In this document: positions 55,601-64,000 of the stretch, piece by piece
Layout: each line of letters begins with the position of its first letter
Position numbering within the stretch: position 1 is the first letter of the stretch
NCBI GenBank assembly: GCA_963921935.1
Contig: OY998175.1
Span: 311,759,484-311,823,483, forward strand
DNA length: 64,000 nt
Origin: Galeruca laticollis
Taxonomy: Eukaryota > Arthropoda > Insecta > Coleoptera > Chrysomelidae
Reading direction: 5' to 3'
Position numbers and translations under genes: made by a program
Notes under the pieces: generated by a model
Told to the model about the DNA's origin: nothing
Databases searched by the model: none
What the model saw: only the letters and a program-made list of their open reading frames with translations

Positions 55601-57165
55601 TATCGAAAATTATCCATTTTAGTCCTGGAATCTGCTGTTCTAAAGATGTTTATTGATGTCAGGACTAAAATTGTGTTCATAATCTTCATTTTTTCAAATT
55701 AAAACCATTGGACACGTTTTTAACAGCCATTTCTAATTCCATGGTATCATAATGTGGGAAACAATTTTTCTGACAGATACTTTCATCTATTATTTCTTCT
55801 TTTTAAACTGCTAACTCTGAATATCGAATTTTGGTCAAAGTAGTCCTGCAAATTGTAGCTCCCAAGATGTGTATTGATGTCAGGACTAAAATCCTGCTCC
55901 TAATCTTCATTTTTTCAAATTATAACCTTTGGTCATGTTTTAAGCAGCTATTTTCAATTTCATGTTGTCATAATATGGGAAACAATTAATCTGACAGATT
56001 CTTCAATTTAATCCACTGTCTTTGAATATCGAAAATTGGCGATCTAATTGGCCAATTTAGTCCTGGAAACTGCTGCATTAGAGATGTTCTTTGATATCAG
56101 GACTAAAATCCTGCTTCTAATCTTCATTTTCAAATTATAACCAATGGACATGTTTTTAGCAGCTATTTGTAATTCTAAGTATCATGTGGGAAACAATTAA
56201 TCTGACAGATACTTTTATCTATTAATCTGCCATCTACGAATATCGAAGGTTGGTTAAAGTAGTCCTGCAAACTGTTGCTCCAGGACCAAAATCTTGTTCC
56301 TAATTTTCATTTTTTCAAATTATACACACTGGACATGTTTTTAGCAGGTATTTCTAATTCCATGATGTCATAATGTGGGAAACAATTAATCTGACAGATA
56401 CTCTTATCTATTATTTCTTCTTCTTAATCTGCCATCTCTAAATATTGAATATCAAATTATAACCATGGAACGTGTTTTTAGCAGCTATTTTCAATTCTAT
56501 GTTGTCATAAGGTGGGAAACGATTAATCTGATAGATACTTTCATCTATTAGTTTTTCTTTATAATCTGCCGTCTTCGAATATTGAAGATTATCCATTTTA
56601 GTCCTGGAATCTGCTGTTCTAAAGATGTTTATTGATGTCAGGACCAAAATCTTGTTCCTAATTTTCATTTTTTCAAATTATACACACTGGACATGTTTTT
56701 AGCAGGTATTTCTAATTCCATGATGTCATAATGTGGGAAACAATTAATCTGACAGATACTCTTATCTATTATTTCTTCTTCTTAATCTGCCATCTCTAAA
56801 TATCGAAGGTTGGCCAAAGTAGTCCTGCAAACTGTTGCTTCAAAGATTCGTATTGACGTCAGGACTAAAATCCTGTTTCTAATATTCGTTTTTTCAAATT
56901 ATAACCATTGGACATGTTTGTAGCAGCTATTTTTAATTCTATGGTGTCATAATATAGGAAACTATTAATCTGACAGATACTTTTATCTATTATTTCTTCT
57001 TAATCTGCCATCTTTGAATATCGAAGGTTGGTCAAAATAGTCCTGCAAACGGGACTAAATATCCTGCTCCTAATCTTCATTTTTTCTAATTATTACCATG
57101 GAACATGTTTCTAGCAGCTTTCGATGTTGTCAGAAGTGGAAAACAATTATTGATCTGATAGATTC
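52650..57165. repeat. Tandem array, about 216-bp unit, about 20 copies
   Basis: Each unit carries GTCAGGACTAAAATCCTG(C/T)TC, TTTTTTCAAATTATAACCATT, GACATGTTTTTAGCAGCTA, TGGTGTCATAATGTGGGAAA and TAATCTGACAGATACTTTTA. Unit starts were noted from 52678 to 57045, spaced 185-220 bp. Variants recur in order (for example GGTTGGCCAAAGTAGTCCTG at 54117, 54718 and 56811), so there is higher-order structure. Three units keep a 76-81 codon - strand frame open (54344-54577, 55444-55689, 56438-56668). A single unit-like piece also lies at 58395-58475. Confidence 0.85.
55073..55341. mobile_element. hAT-type MITE, 269 bp
   Basis: The end CAGGGGCGTCGATA pairs with TATCAACGCCCTTG. A perfect 8-bp duplication CTTCTACT flanks it (55065-55072, 55342-55349). 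Both are hAT characters. The interior is AT-rich with a G-run and C-run near the right end and no coding frame. It interrupts the tandem array. Confidence 0.9.
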
Positions 57166-57184
57166 TTCTTCTAACAATTCCTAA

Positions 57185-57500
57185 CGGTTTTGGAAGTTTG
57201 CTATCATACATGCCCGAAACAGTAGCTTCAAATTAAACCAGGTTCTGAGGTTTTTCAACCATGAAATTCTGAAATTCATCTACCCTGCTAGAACCTGCTG
57301 TAATTTTCCAAGTACTGGAACTTTCGAATTTTTCACAGTGTTAACCGCTTTCTTTGGCCATTCTCCTTTGGTACAATATATTTTTAATATTCTACGATAC
57401 AGCCTCTAGTTTTTTCATTGTCGCTTCAGTCACTCTCCATGCTTCCACTCCGTAAAAAAGAACAGAGAACACGTAACAGCAAGTGTCTTTAATGCTATAT
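57185..57500 (-). pseudogene. LINE RT C-terminal fragment
   Basis: The - strand reads CYVFSVLFYGVEAWRVTEAT and MKKLEAVS, the YG.E.W block after the RT palm, then after stops ISWLKNLRTWFNLKA, the C-terminal SWL.N.R.W block. Decayed. Confidence 0.65.
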
Positions 57501-57504
57501 AACA

Positions 57505-57771
57505 GATTTCTCATTTAGTTGAAGGTAGACTTTGCTTTTTCAATTCAAATTTCTTGTTCGTTTGCATAAATGGGGAAAATTGACATCTGCTCAATGTGAC
57601 TGTGGTAACCAGCGTCAAACCATGTGCCACATAGTTTGGGAGTGTGCATGCAGAGCCTATGCTAGGAACCCAATTGATGTCATCAAACTTACGCTGCCAG
57701 TGGTTGAGTGGGTGAAGAACCTGGATGTCGCACTGAAGTCCCGTGTTACCTATTTATACGTTCATTTATGA
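57505..57771 (+). pseudogene. LINE C-terminal zinc-binding tail
   Basis: KWGKLTSAQCDCGNQRQTMC followed by HIVWECACRAY and VEWVKNLDVAL gives the CDCG...H...EC motif found at the extreme C-terminus of several insect LINE ORF2 proteins. It is in the opposite orientation to the fragment just before it, so two insertions meet here. Confidence 0.75.
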
Positions 57772-57917
57772 ATTTTTCCCAGTGGATCTTCTTAGTATTT
57801 TCATGTTTGTGTTAGATTTGTATTGGTTAGTTCATGTTTTTGTACTGTTGAGAATAACTACATGTATGTGTCATTCAATAAATAAAAATAAATGTTTATT
57901 TATTTTAGTTCCTAGGT

Positions 57918-58024
57918 ATAGTCTATTTTTATGTAAGAGAGAGTAATAAAACCTCATTTTTGTATTAGCTCACATACATTTATGAAAAGGTTTTATTACT
58001 CTCTCCTACATAAAAATAGACTAT
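57918..58024. mobile_element. Inverted-repeat MITE, 107 bp
   Basis: ATAGTCTATTTTTATGTA and then GAGAGTAATAAAACCT are matched inverted by AGGTTTTATTACTCTC and TACATAAAAATAGACTAT. The arms are about 40 bp around a 27-bp loop. The near-perfect arms imply a young copy. Confidence 0.8.
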
Positions 58025-58169
58025 GACTGCTGACTGGTTCTACTATAAGTTGGCAATGATCTTGTCTTATGACCATAAATTTCGTTTTATTGATATTAAT
58101 ATTAATTAATATTGATATAATCCCTCTGGGCTGTCAGTGAAAATTACAGTTTCATTTGTGTTATTTATT

Positions 58170-58395
58170 CTCTCTACACTCGGAAGGATTCAGCATTCAA
58201 TGTTCTCCATAGCTTCTCTAAATATGTATTTTTACAACCAAGTCCACGTTTTTCAACATTTCTATCATTTTTGAAGTTTTACTCTATTGAAAGCCTTCTG
58301 GTAGTCAATAAAGTATGCATATATTGTACAGTTCATGTACTGCATTTTGAAAGCCAAATTGTGTAGATGCTATTTGATCTTCTCCTGTGGATAAA
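58170..58395 (-). pseudogene. LINE RT fragment (AFxRV region)
   Basis: The - strand reads TQFGFQNAVHEL then, after a shift, DYQKAFNRVKLQKMIEML-like sequence, the QxGFR and DxxKAFDRV blocks of a craft/RTE-type RT, separated by a deletion. Confidence 0.55.
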
Positions 58396-58724
58396 CTTTA
58401 AGGATCTGATATATACTTTTATCTATTACTTCTTCTTCATAATCTGCCTTCTCCAAATATCGAAGGTTGCTGCTGCTCTAAATATTTTTATTTATAAGTA
58501 TAACCGTACAAACGTCTTAGGTATTTGATCTTTTACCATGAATCTATTCCTCTATGGTAAACCTCAATATTTCATACCATATATACCTATATATCGGGTT
58601 TTTCGCTCTTTAATATCTATTACTAGATGTTTAATTGAAACGTTGACTTCTTAAGATCTCGAAATAAGAAAATCTGAAAATATTGATTACTATCTATTAT
58701 TTGTCCAAATTACTACTGTACTAG

Positions 58725-58842
58725 TGTTTTAAATGGAAACTTACTGTATATTATATATTGTGGAATTAGCTAGAAACACTGAGTTTCATTTAAAACACTA
58801 ATATGAGTAGATTCCACAAAGTAAGGGTCGAGACAGTTAATT
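58725..58842 (-). mobile_element. Miniature palindromic Penelope-like insertion (118 bp)
   Basis: Flanked by TTACTACTGTACTAG (58710-58724) and TTACTACTGCACTAG (58843-58857), a 15-bp duplication with one mismatch. Inside are inverted arms (TGTTTTAAATGGAAACT and GTTTCATTTAAAACACTAAT) around TATATTGTGGAATTAGC. The tail AAGTAAGGGTCGAGACAGT is shared with the other copies. More diverged than the copy at 15491. Confidence 0.85.
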
Positions 58843-58857
58843 TTACTACTGCACTAG

Positions 58858-59102
58858 TAATTTTTTTCATTATCTTATGTTTAAAAACAAATTGTTTACT
58901 TTATCCAGCCCCTTTTACTGTGGCTGTAGGGATTTAGCAGCGACATTTCTATCAGTAAAACTAGTCAAAAGGCTTCTTCAGAAGACGTGTCTTCCATTCA
59001 CTGTATTTTTGGATCTTCCCCTTGGTCTTCAATCATCAGATGTGGCTTTATAAAAGAAGTCTTTGGTCGAGCATTCTTATCACGTGCCCTAATCATCATT
59101 AT
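58858..59102. other. Intergenic, nothing recognised
   Basis: No coding frame or repeat end identified. Confidence 0.4.
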
Positions 59103-59928
59103 ATACAGGGTGTTTCTAAATTCATGCGACAAAATTCAGGACGTGATGATTGCTCACATAAAATTATAATGGGTCTTTCATATAACAAAATTTCACCCCG
59201 ACAAGGTGGTGAATAAATTAGGTTTTTATTATTTTTTTCTCAAATTTAGGGAAAAATAGAAACTTGGAATTTCGTAATTTCTGTGTGCTCGTAAAGAACT
59301 AACCCCCAGTATTTGTTCAACATAAGGGAGTAAAATTAGCATCCCTCAACTTATTTAATTTCAAATATTTTTTCGATATTTAGGTTTTTAAAATAAGAAT
59401 AATAACTAAAATCCCATAATAATTTTTTAATCTTGAAAGTTTTTTCCTAGAAGCAATAGATTCGGTTAAAAAAAAATACAATATCCTGTGTGATATTTTT
59501 TTAAATATTTTTCACCGAATCTATTGGTTTTAGTAGAAACTTTAAGATCAAGAAATATTTTAAAATAAACAGGGATTTTATGTAATATTTTTATTTTAAA
59601 AAACTAAATATCGAAAAAATATTTGAAATTAAATAAGTTGAGGGATGCTAATTTCACCCCCTTATGATGTGACAGGAATGTTGAAAAAATAGTGGTGGTT
59701 AGTTCTTTGTGATTGCTCGGAAATTACAAAATTTCAAATTTCTGTGTTTACTTAAATTTGAGAAAAAAAATAAAAATACAATTTTATTCACTACCTTGTA
59801 TTGTAGTAGTGATATTTCTGAAGGGGGTGGTTTGAAGAAATTTTGTTACAGGAAAGACCCTTCATAATTTTATACGGACAATCACCTCCTTTATTTTGTC
59901 GCATGTCGCTGTATATGGTCAGAATTAT
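59103..59928. mobile_element. Foldback element, about 826 bp
   Basis: The left end ATACAGGGTGTTTCTAAATT with CATGCGACAAAATTCAGGA is matched inverted by TTTTGTCGCATGTCGCTGTAT at the right. Arms of about 390 bp meet near 59490-59500 (ATAGATTCGGT / ACCGAATCTAT). Landmarks AGCATCCCTCAACTTATTTA and TAAATAAGTTGAGGGATGCT pair. There is no coding capacity. The right arm carries small indels. Confidence 0.85.
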
Positions 59929-60092
59929 AGAATTTAATTTTTTGTTTCCTGTGTTAGAATTTTAAAATCTTCCTGTTTATCCAATACATTATAATTTATG
60001 ACATGTGTATACAGTCGATTTATATTATTTTTTTATTTTATTTGTTTTACAGAACTTTTAAGTATTTTCTAACATTTGTGATAATATTGTCA

Positions 60093-60093
<1 letters not shown>

Positions 60094-60126
<33 letters not shown>
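60094..60126. repeat. (TA)n microsatellite
   Basis: About 15 uninterrupted TA repeats. Confidence 0.9.
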
Positions 60127-60239
60127 ATAAAGTTAAAAATTTTACTCACATTTTTTCTTAAGTTTGCGATAAAATTTGCTTTTTGTTATTTGAATGAAAC
60201 TCGCGTCAAAATTACAACAAATTTTAAAAATTCTTGAAA

Positions 60240-61075
60240 AAAATGGTACGGATAGATTAAAATGTAAATAACATGAAAATGAATTACATTGAAAAACAAG
60301 TGGGTATCAAATTATGACGGTTGTTAAAAATATATATTGGACAAACAGGCAGATTGTTACAAAAAAGACTCAACTAACAAAAATATTATTTTTATGAAAA
60401 AAACATGATTATAACTATTTAAAACATTTTTTTTAAAATCGTATTAACGAAAATTCTTTAAAAATATGATTGAAATGTAAATAACATGAAAATAAATTAC
60501 AACAGAAAACAAGTGTGTATCAAATTATGACGGTTATTATAAATAAATATTGGACAAACAGACAGATCTTTTAAAAAAAGACTCAAGTAGCATAAATATT
60601 ATTTTTATGAAAAAAACATGATTCTTATGATTTAATACATTTTTTTTAAGAAAATGATATTGTTAACGAACATTTTTGAAAAAAATTATACGGATAGATT
60701 AAAATGTAAATAACATAAAAATAAATTAAAACAGAAAACTAGTGTGTATCCAATTATGACGGTTGTTATAAATATATATTGGACAAACAGGAAGATCGTT
60801 TAAAAAAAGACTCAAGTAACGTAAATATTATTTTTATGAAAAAAACATGATTCTTACTATTTAAAACTTTTTTTTTAAGAAAATCGTGTTGTTAACGAAT
60901 ATATTTTTAAAAAATGGTATGGATAGATTAAAATGTAAATAACTTACAGCGGAAAACAAGTGAGTGGTTGTTATAAATATATATTGGGCAAACAGGCAAA
61001 TTGTTTCAAAAAAGACTCAATTAACATAAATAATATTTTTATGAAATTTTTTGGAATAAAATCGTATTGTTAACG
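60240..61075. repeat. Tandem array, about 215-bp unit, four copies
   Basis: GGATAGATTAAAATGTAAATA, ATTATGACGGTTGTTA and TATTGGACAAACAGGCAGAT recur; ATTGGACAAACAG lies near 60335, 60550, 60777 and 60985. Units are AT-rich and non-coding. Confidence 0.8.
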
Positions 61076-61959
61076 TCTAAAGTGAAATATTAAAATTTCT
61101 CGAACCCAGTGAAATAAATTAAAATTTCGATAAATATAGTTAAACTTTTAATAGAGAGTAACTAAAATTTTTTAATTGTCAGAATAACAATTGTGAAATA
61201 AATAATTCCAAAATGACGTTTTAACTGTCTTATTTACTCACTTATATCTCACAGTTTTAGTTGACTAGTTAATTTTTGGATAATCAAACACTGAAGCCTT
61301 TGTGATACTTCTTTCTCATTTAGAACAATGAAACGTCTATTTTTGATTTTTATCTTTTGTTCGTAATTTGAAAAAAGTCCCTAGGATCTGGCCTATAGTG
61401 CAGTGCTGTGTTTAATATAAGTTATTAACGAGAAACTTGACTCTTACTCAAAGAAATAAAGAATAGTGTTAATAAAGAATTCTTCTTCTTTATTTTGAAG
61501 AAAGACCTTCGTTTTTTTTAATTAGACTGATTTTGTTTTATTTTGGTTGAGTGAGGACGTTGTGAAGTATACAATTGACACACACAGGATAGTGCGGATT
61601 TAAACATTTTAAAAACCGATGCTTGGCTTCCCCTTTTTACTATCAAAAACGGCTGACACAAAATTAGGACGGGGTAAATTACTCAAGAATTTTTGTTTGT
61701 TTTCTTTCGTTTTAGAACCTATTTTAAACAAAAATTCGCATGTAATTTTATAAAATAAAATTGTGTTAATACATTGACACAATTTTATTATTTAATTGGA
61801 ATTACTTTTTGAATTTTTGCATTCATTTAAAACAAAATGTATATTTGTATCATACTTCGAATTTTGGAATAAACTAAAATGTAATTAACTAATAAGGAAT
61901 TCAAATTTTTATTTAACGACACCTAAAACTTGAAACTTCCTATAACCAACCGTTTGTCA
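61076..61959. other. Intergenic, nothing recognised
   Basis: AT-rich, no coding frame of note. Confidence 0.45.
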
Positions 61960-63640
61960 AAAACCTTCATCTAAATCTATGAAAAACTCTCATCTGTTGG
62001 AAACTAAACTTTTTATTATTTCTTTCAAAATTTTCATTTTTTAACCAGTGCTCTCCTTTCCCTTACTATTTCTTTCCCTTTTTATCGGAAAACCTTCCAG
62101 TGAGTCAATGGGAAGTTATTGTTTAACTAAGAGTCCAAAAACTTTTCCATCAAAATTTTGCTAGTTTTGTAGGAACTCTTGCTGCTACATTTCTACCATA
62201 TTCTCAAAGTTTGTTGTATTTTTTCATGCTCCTAGGTTCGCCCGGACCACTTTGGGAATCACTGGTTGAAAGCTTCTTATCTGAAACTTCCTTTTCAACC
62301 AGTATTTTCCTTTCCTGTGCTTCTTCTTTGGCTTCTCTCCTTTTTAACATATTTTTATTAGAAAACCTTCGCTTGAGTGTCTTTAAGAAGCTCTCGTTTA
62401 TCTGTTGGAAGCTAAACTTCTTATTTTTTTCATTTCTTTCAGAATATTCTTTTTTTAACTAGAATGTTCCTTTCCCATATTTCGTCTTTGGCTTCTATAC
62501 CTTTTAACTTCTTTTTATTGGAAAACCTTCGCTTGAGTCTATGAGATGCTCTTATTTATCTGTTAAAAGCTAAACTTCTTATCTGAAACTTTATCTTCTT
62601 CACTTCCTTCAAAATCTTCTTTTTGAAACAGTATTTTCCTTTCCTGTGCTTCTTCTTTGGCTTCTCTCTCTTTTAACTTCTTTTTATTAGAAAACCTTCG
62701 CTTGAGTGTCTGTGAGAAGCTCTCATTTATCTATTGGAAGCTAACCTTATCTGAAACTTTTATTTTCTTCATTTACGTCAGAATCTTCTTTTTTTTAGCT
62801 AGTATTCGCATTTCCCGTACTTCTTCTTTGGCTTCTCTCCCTTTTAACTTTCTTATTAGAAAACCTTCGCATGAGTTTATGAAAAGCTCTCATTTATCTG
62901 TTGGAAGCTAAACTTCTTATCAGCAACTTTATCTTCTTCATTTCCTTCAGAATCTTCTTTTTTCAGACAGTATTTTCATTTCCTGTGCTTTTTCTTTGGC
63001 TTTTCTCCATTTTAACTTCTTTTTATTGGAAAACCTTTGCAGGAGTCTAAAAGAAGCTCTCATTTATCTGTTGAAAGCTAAACTTCAAATTTGAAACTTT
63101 ATCTTCTTCATTTCTTTCAGAATCTTCTTTTTTTAACCAAAAATTTTCTTTCTCGTACTTCTTTCTTGGCTTCTCTTCCTTTTAGCTTCTTTTTATCAAA
63201 AATCATTTGTGGGAGTCTACGAGAAGCTCTTATTTATCTATTGAAAGCTAAACTTCAAATATGAAACATTATCTTCTTCATTTACTTTAGAATCTTCTTT
63301 TTTTAACCAGTATTCTTAGTTCCCGTATTTTTTCTTTGGTTTCTGTCCTTTTTAACATCTTTTTATTGGAAATCCTTAGCGTGAATCTCTGTTCAAAACT
63401 CAACTTCTTATGTGAACTTTATCTTCTTAATTTCTTTCAGAATTTTCTCTTTTTATTTGCTCTTTGACTTCTGTACTTTTCAACATCTTTTTATTGGAAA
63501 TCCTTCGCGTGAATTTCTGTTGAAAACTTCTTATCTGAACTTTATTTTCTTCATTTCCTTCAGGATCTTCTTTTTTCAACTAGCATTCTCTTTTTCGGCA
63601 TTTTCCCATTACGAGTTCGCCGTTTTTTCCCTTCACAGTT
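61960..63640 (-). repeat. Tandem array, about 168-bp unit, nine to ten copies
   Basis: On the + strand TTCTTCTTTGGCTTCTCTCC, CTTTTTATTGGAAAACCTTC, GAAGCTCTCATTTATCTGTT and GAAGCTAAACTTCTTATCTG recur with AGCTCT starts at 62390, 62548, 62719, 62886, 63056 and 63226. On the - strand one stretch (62462-62211) is open for 84 codons and a neighbouring unit for about 57, giving Lys/Glu-rich peptides (SFQQINESFLKTLKRRFSNK). Other units have stops or unit lengths that break the frame. Confidence 0.8.
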
Positions 63641-63679
63641 CCCTTAAATTCCAATCTCCTCTCATATCTTTATCTGCCA

Positions 63680-63990
63680 TCGTTTATCTGATATAGGTTT
63701 CCCACCTTAGAGTTGGTTTTCCTCTTCGTCTCTTTCCTGGGGGGTTCTCATTTTAGAACCTTTTTTGTCCATCTGTAATTCGGCATCCTATGTACGTGAT
63801 CATACAATTTTAATTCCCTATTTTCTTCCTTGTCATAGAGCATTTAACGTCCATCTTTTGCCATATTTCTTCCATTCTTATTCTATCTGTTCTTGTAAGT
63901 TTTAAACATCTTTGAAAATAGTCCAGATCCATAGTTTTTATTTTGCTGGCCGTATTTAAGCTCCATTTTAAACTATATCTTGATTTATAC
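63680..63990 (-). pseudogene. LINE C-terminal fragment, craft/RTE-like
   Basis: The - strand reads SKIKTMDLDYFQRCLKLTRT and DRIRMEEIWQKMDV, then after a stop HRMPNYRWTKKVLK and PPRKETKR, the typical end of these ORF2 proteins (LDYLRR..R..R.DRIRN..I, R.MP..R.P, PPG.RRRGRP). Confidence 0.75.
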
Positions 63991-64000
63991 TTTTCTTAGG

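Noticed and set aside
62211..62911. + strand hydrophobic frames resembling membrane proteins
   Set aside because: T-rich translation of the 168-bp satellite. The - strand reading is the more protein-like one, and neither is intact.

Overview
The window is AT-rich, intron-rich animal DNA, almost certainly from an insect with a large repeat-filled genome. A leaf-beetle-like genome would fit, but the species cannot be fixed from sequence alone. Only one host gene is recognisable: a tousled-like serine/threonine kinase (Tlk) on the + strand. Eight exons were found (13834-14131, 15804-15923, 17697-18037, 33699-34061, 46003-46146, 46460-46607, 46692-46942, 51792-52224). Their splice sites and phases all agree, and they encode about 698 residues ending at a TAG at 52222-52224. 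The first exon opens with an acceptor, so the N-terminus lies upstream, either outside the window or unrecognised.

Everything else is mobile or repetitive DNA. Positions 1-13800 hold a Penelope-like element with 642-bp inverted arms (23-2647), a LINE tail (2980-3240), a complete pogo-type DNA transposon with one premature stop (5939-9201), an element with about 640-bp terminal inverted repeats and a decayed Cys-rich gene (10204-12650), a LINE RT piece and a small MITE.

The Tlk introns (13.8-51.8 kb) carry tandem arrays at 14240-15040 and 16380-17440. A 173-bp-period repeat family sits at three loci (18851-19690; 31456-31785 with 32212-32945; 47870-48955). About a dozen LINE copies or fragments of CR1/Jockey, I-like and craft/RTE-like type lie almost all antisense to Tlk. 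A DD82E transposon (28359-30816) is nested in one LINE, and a truncated Copia element (48958-51183) has a visible LTR and tRNA-iMet-type primer site.

Downstream of Tlk (52.2-64 kb) lie a roughly 20-unit array of about 216 bp interrupted by a hAT-type MITE with a perfect 8-bp target duplication, LINE tails, a 107-bp inverted-repeat element, a miniature palindromic Penelope derivative, an 826-bp foldback element, and two more tandem arrays.

The most interesting pattern is the Penelope-like family. One full copy has near-identical inverted arms that carry a hammerhead-ribozyme-like core. Two insertions of only 108 and 118 bp (15491-15598, 58725-58842) consist of just the joined inverted ends plus a shared tail, and each has its own target duplication.
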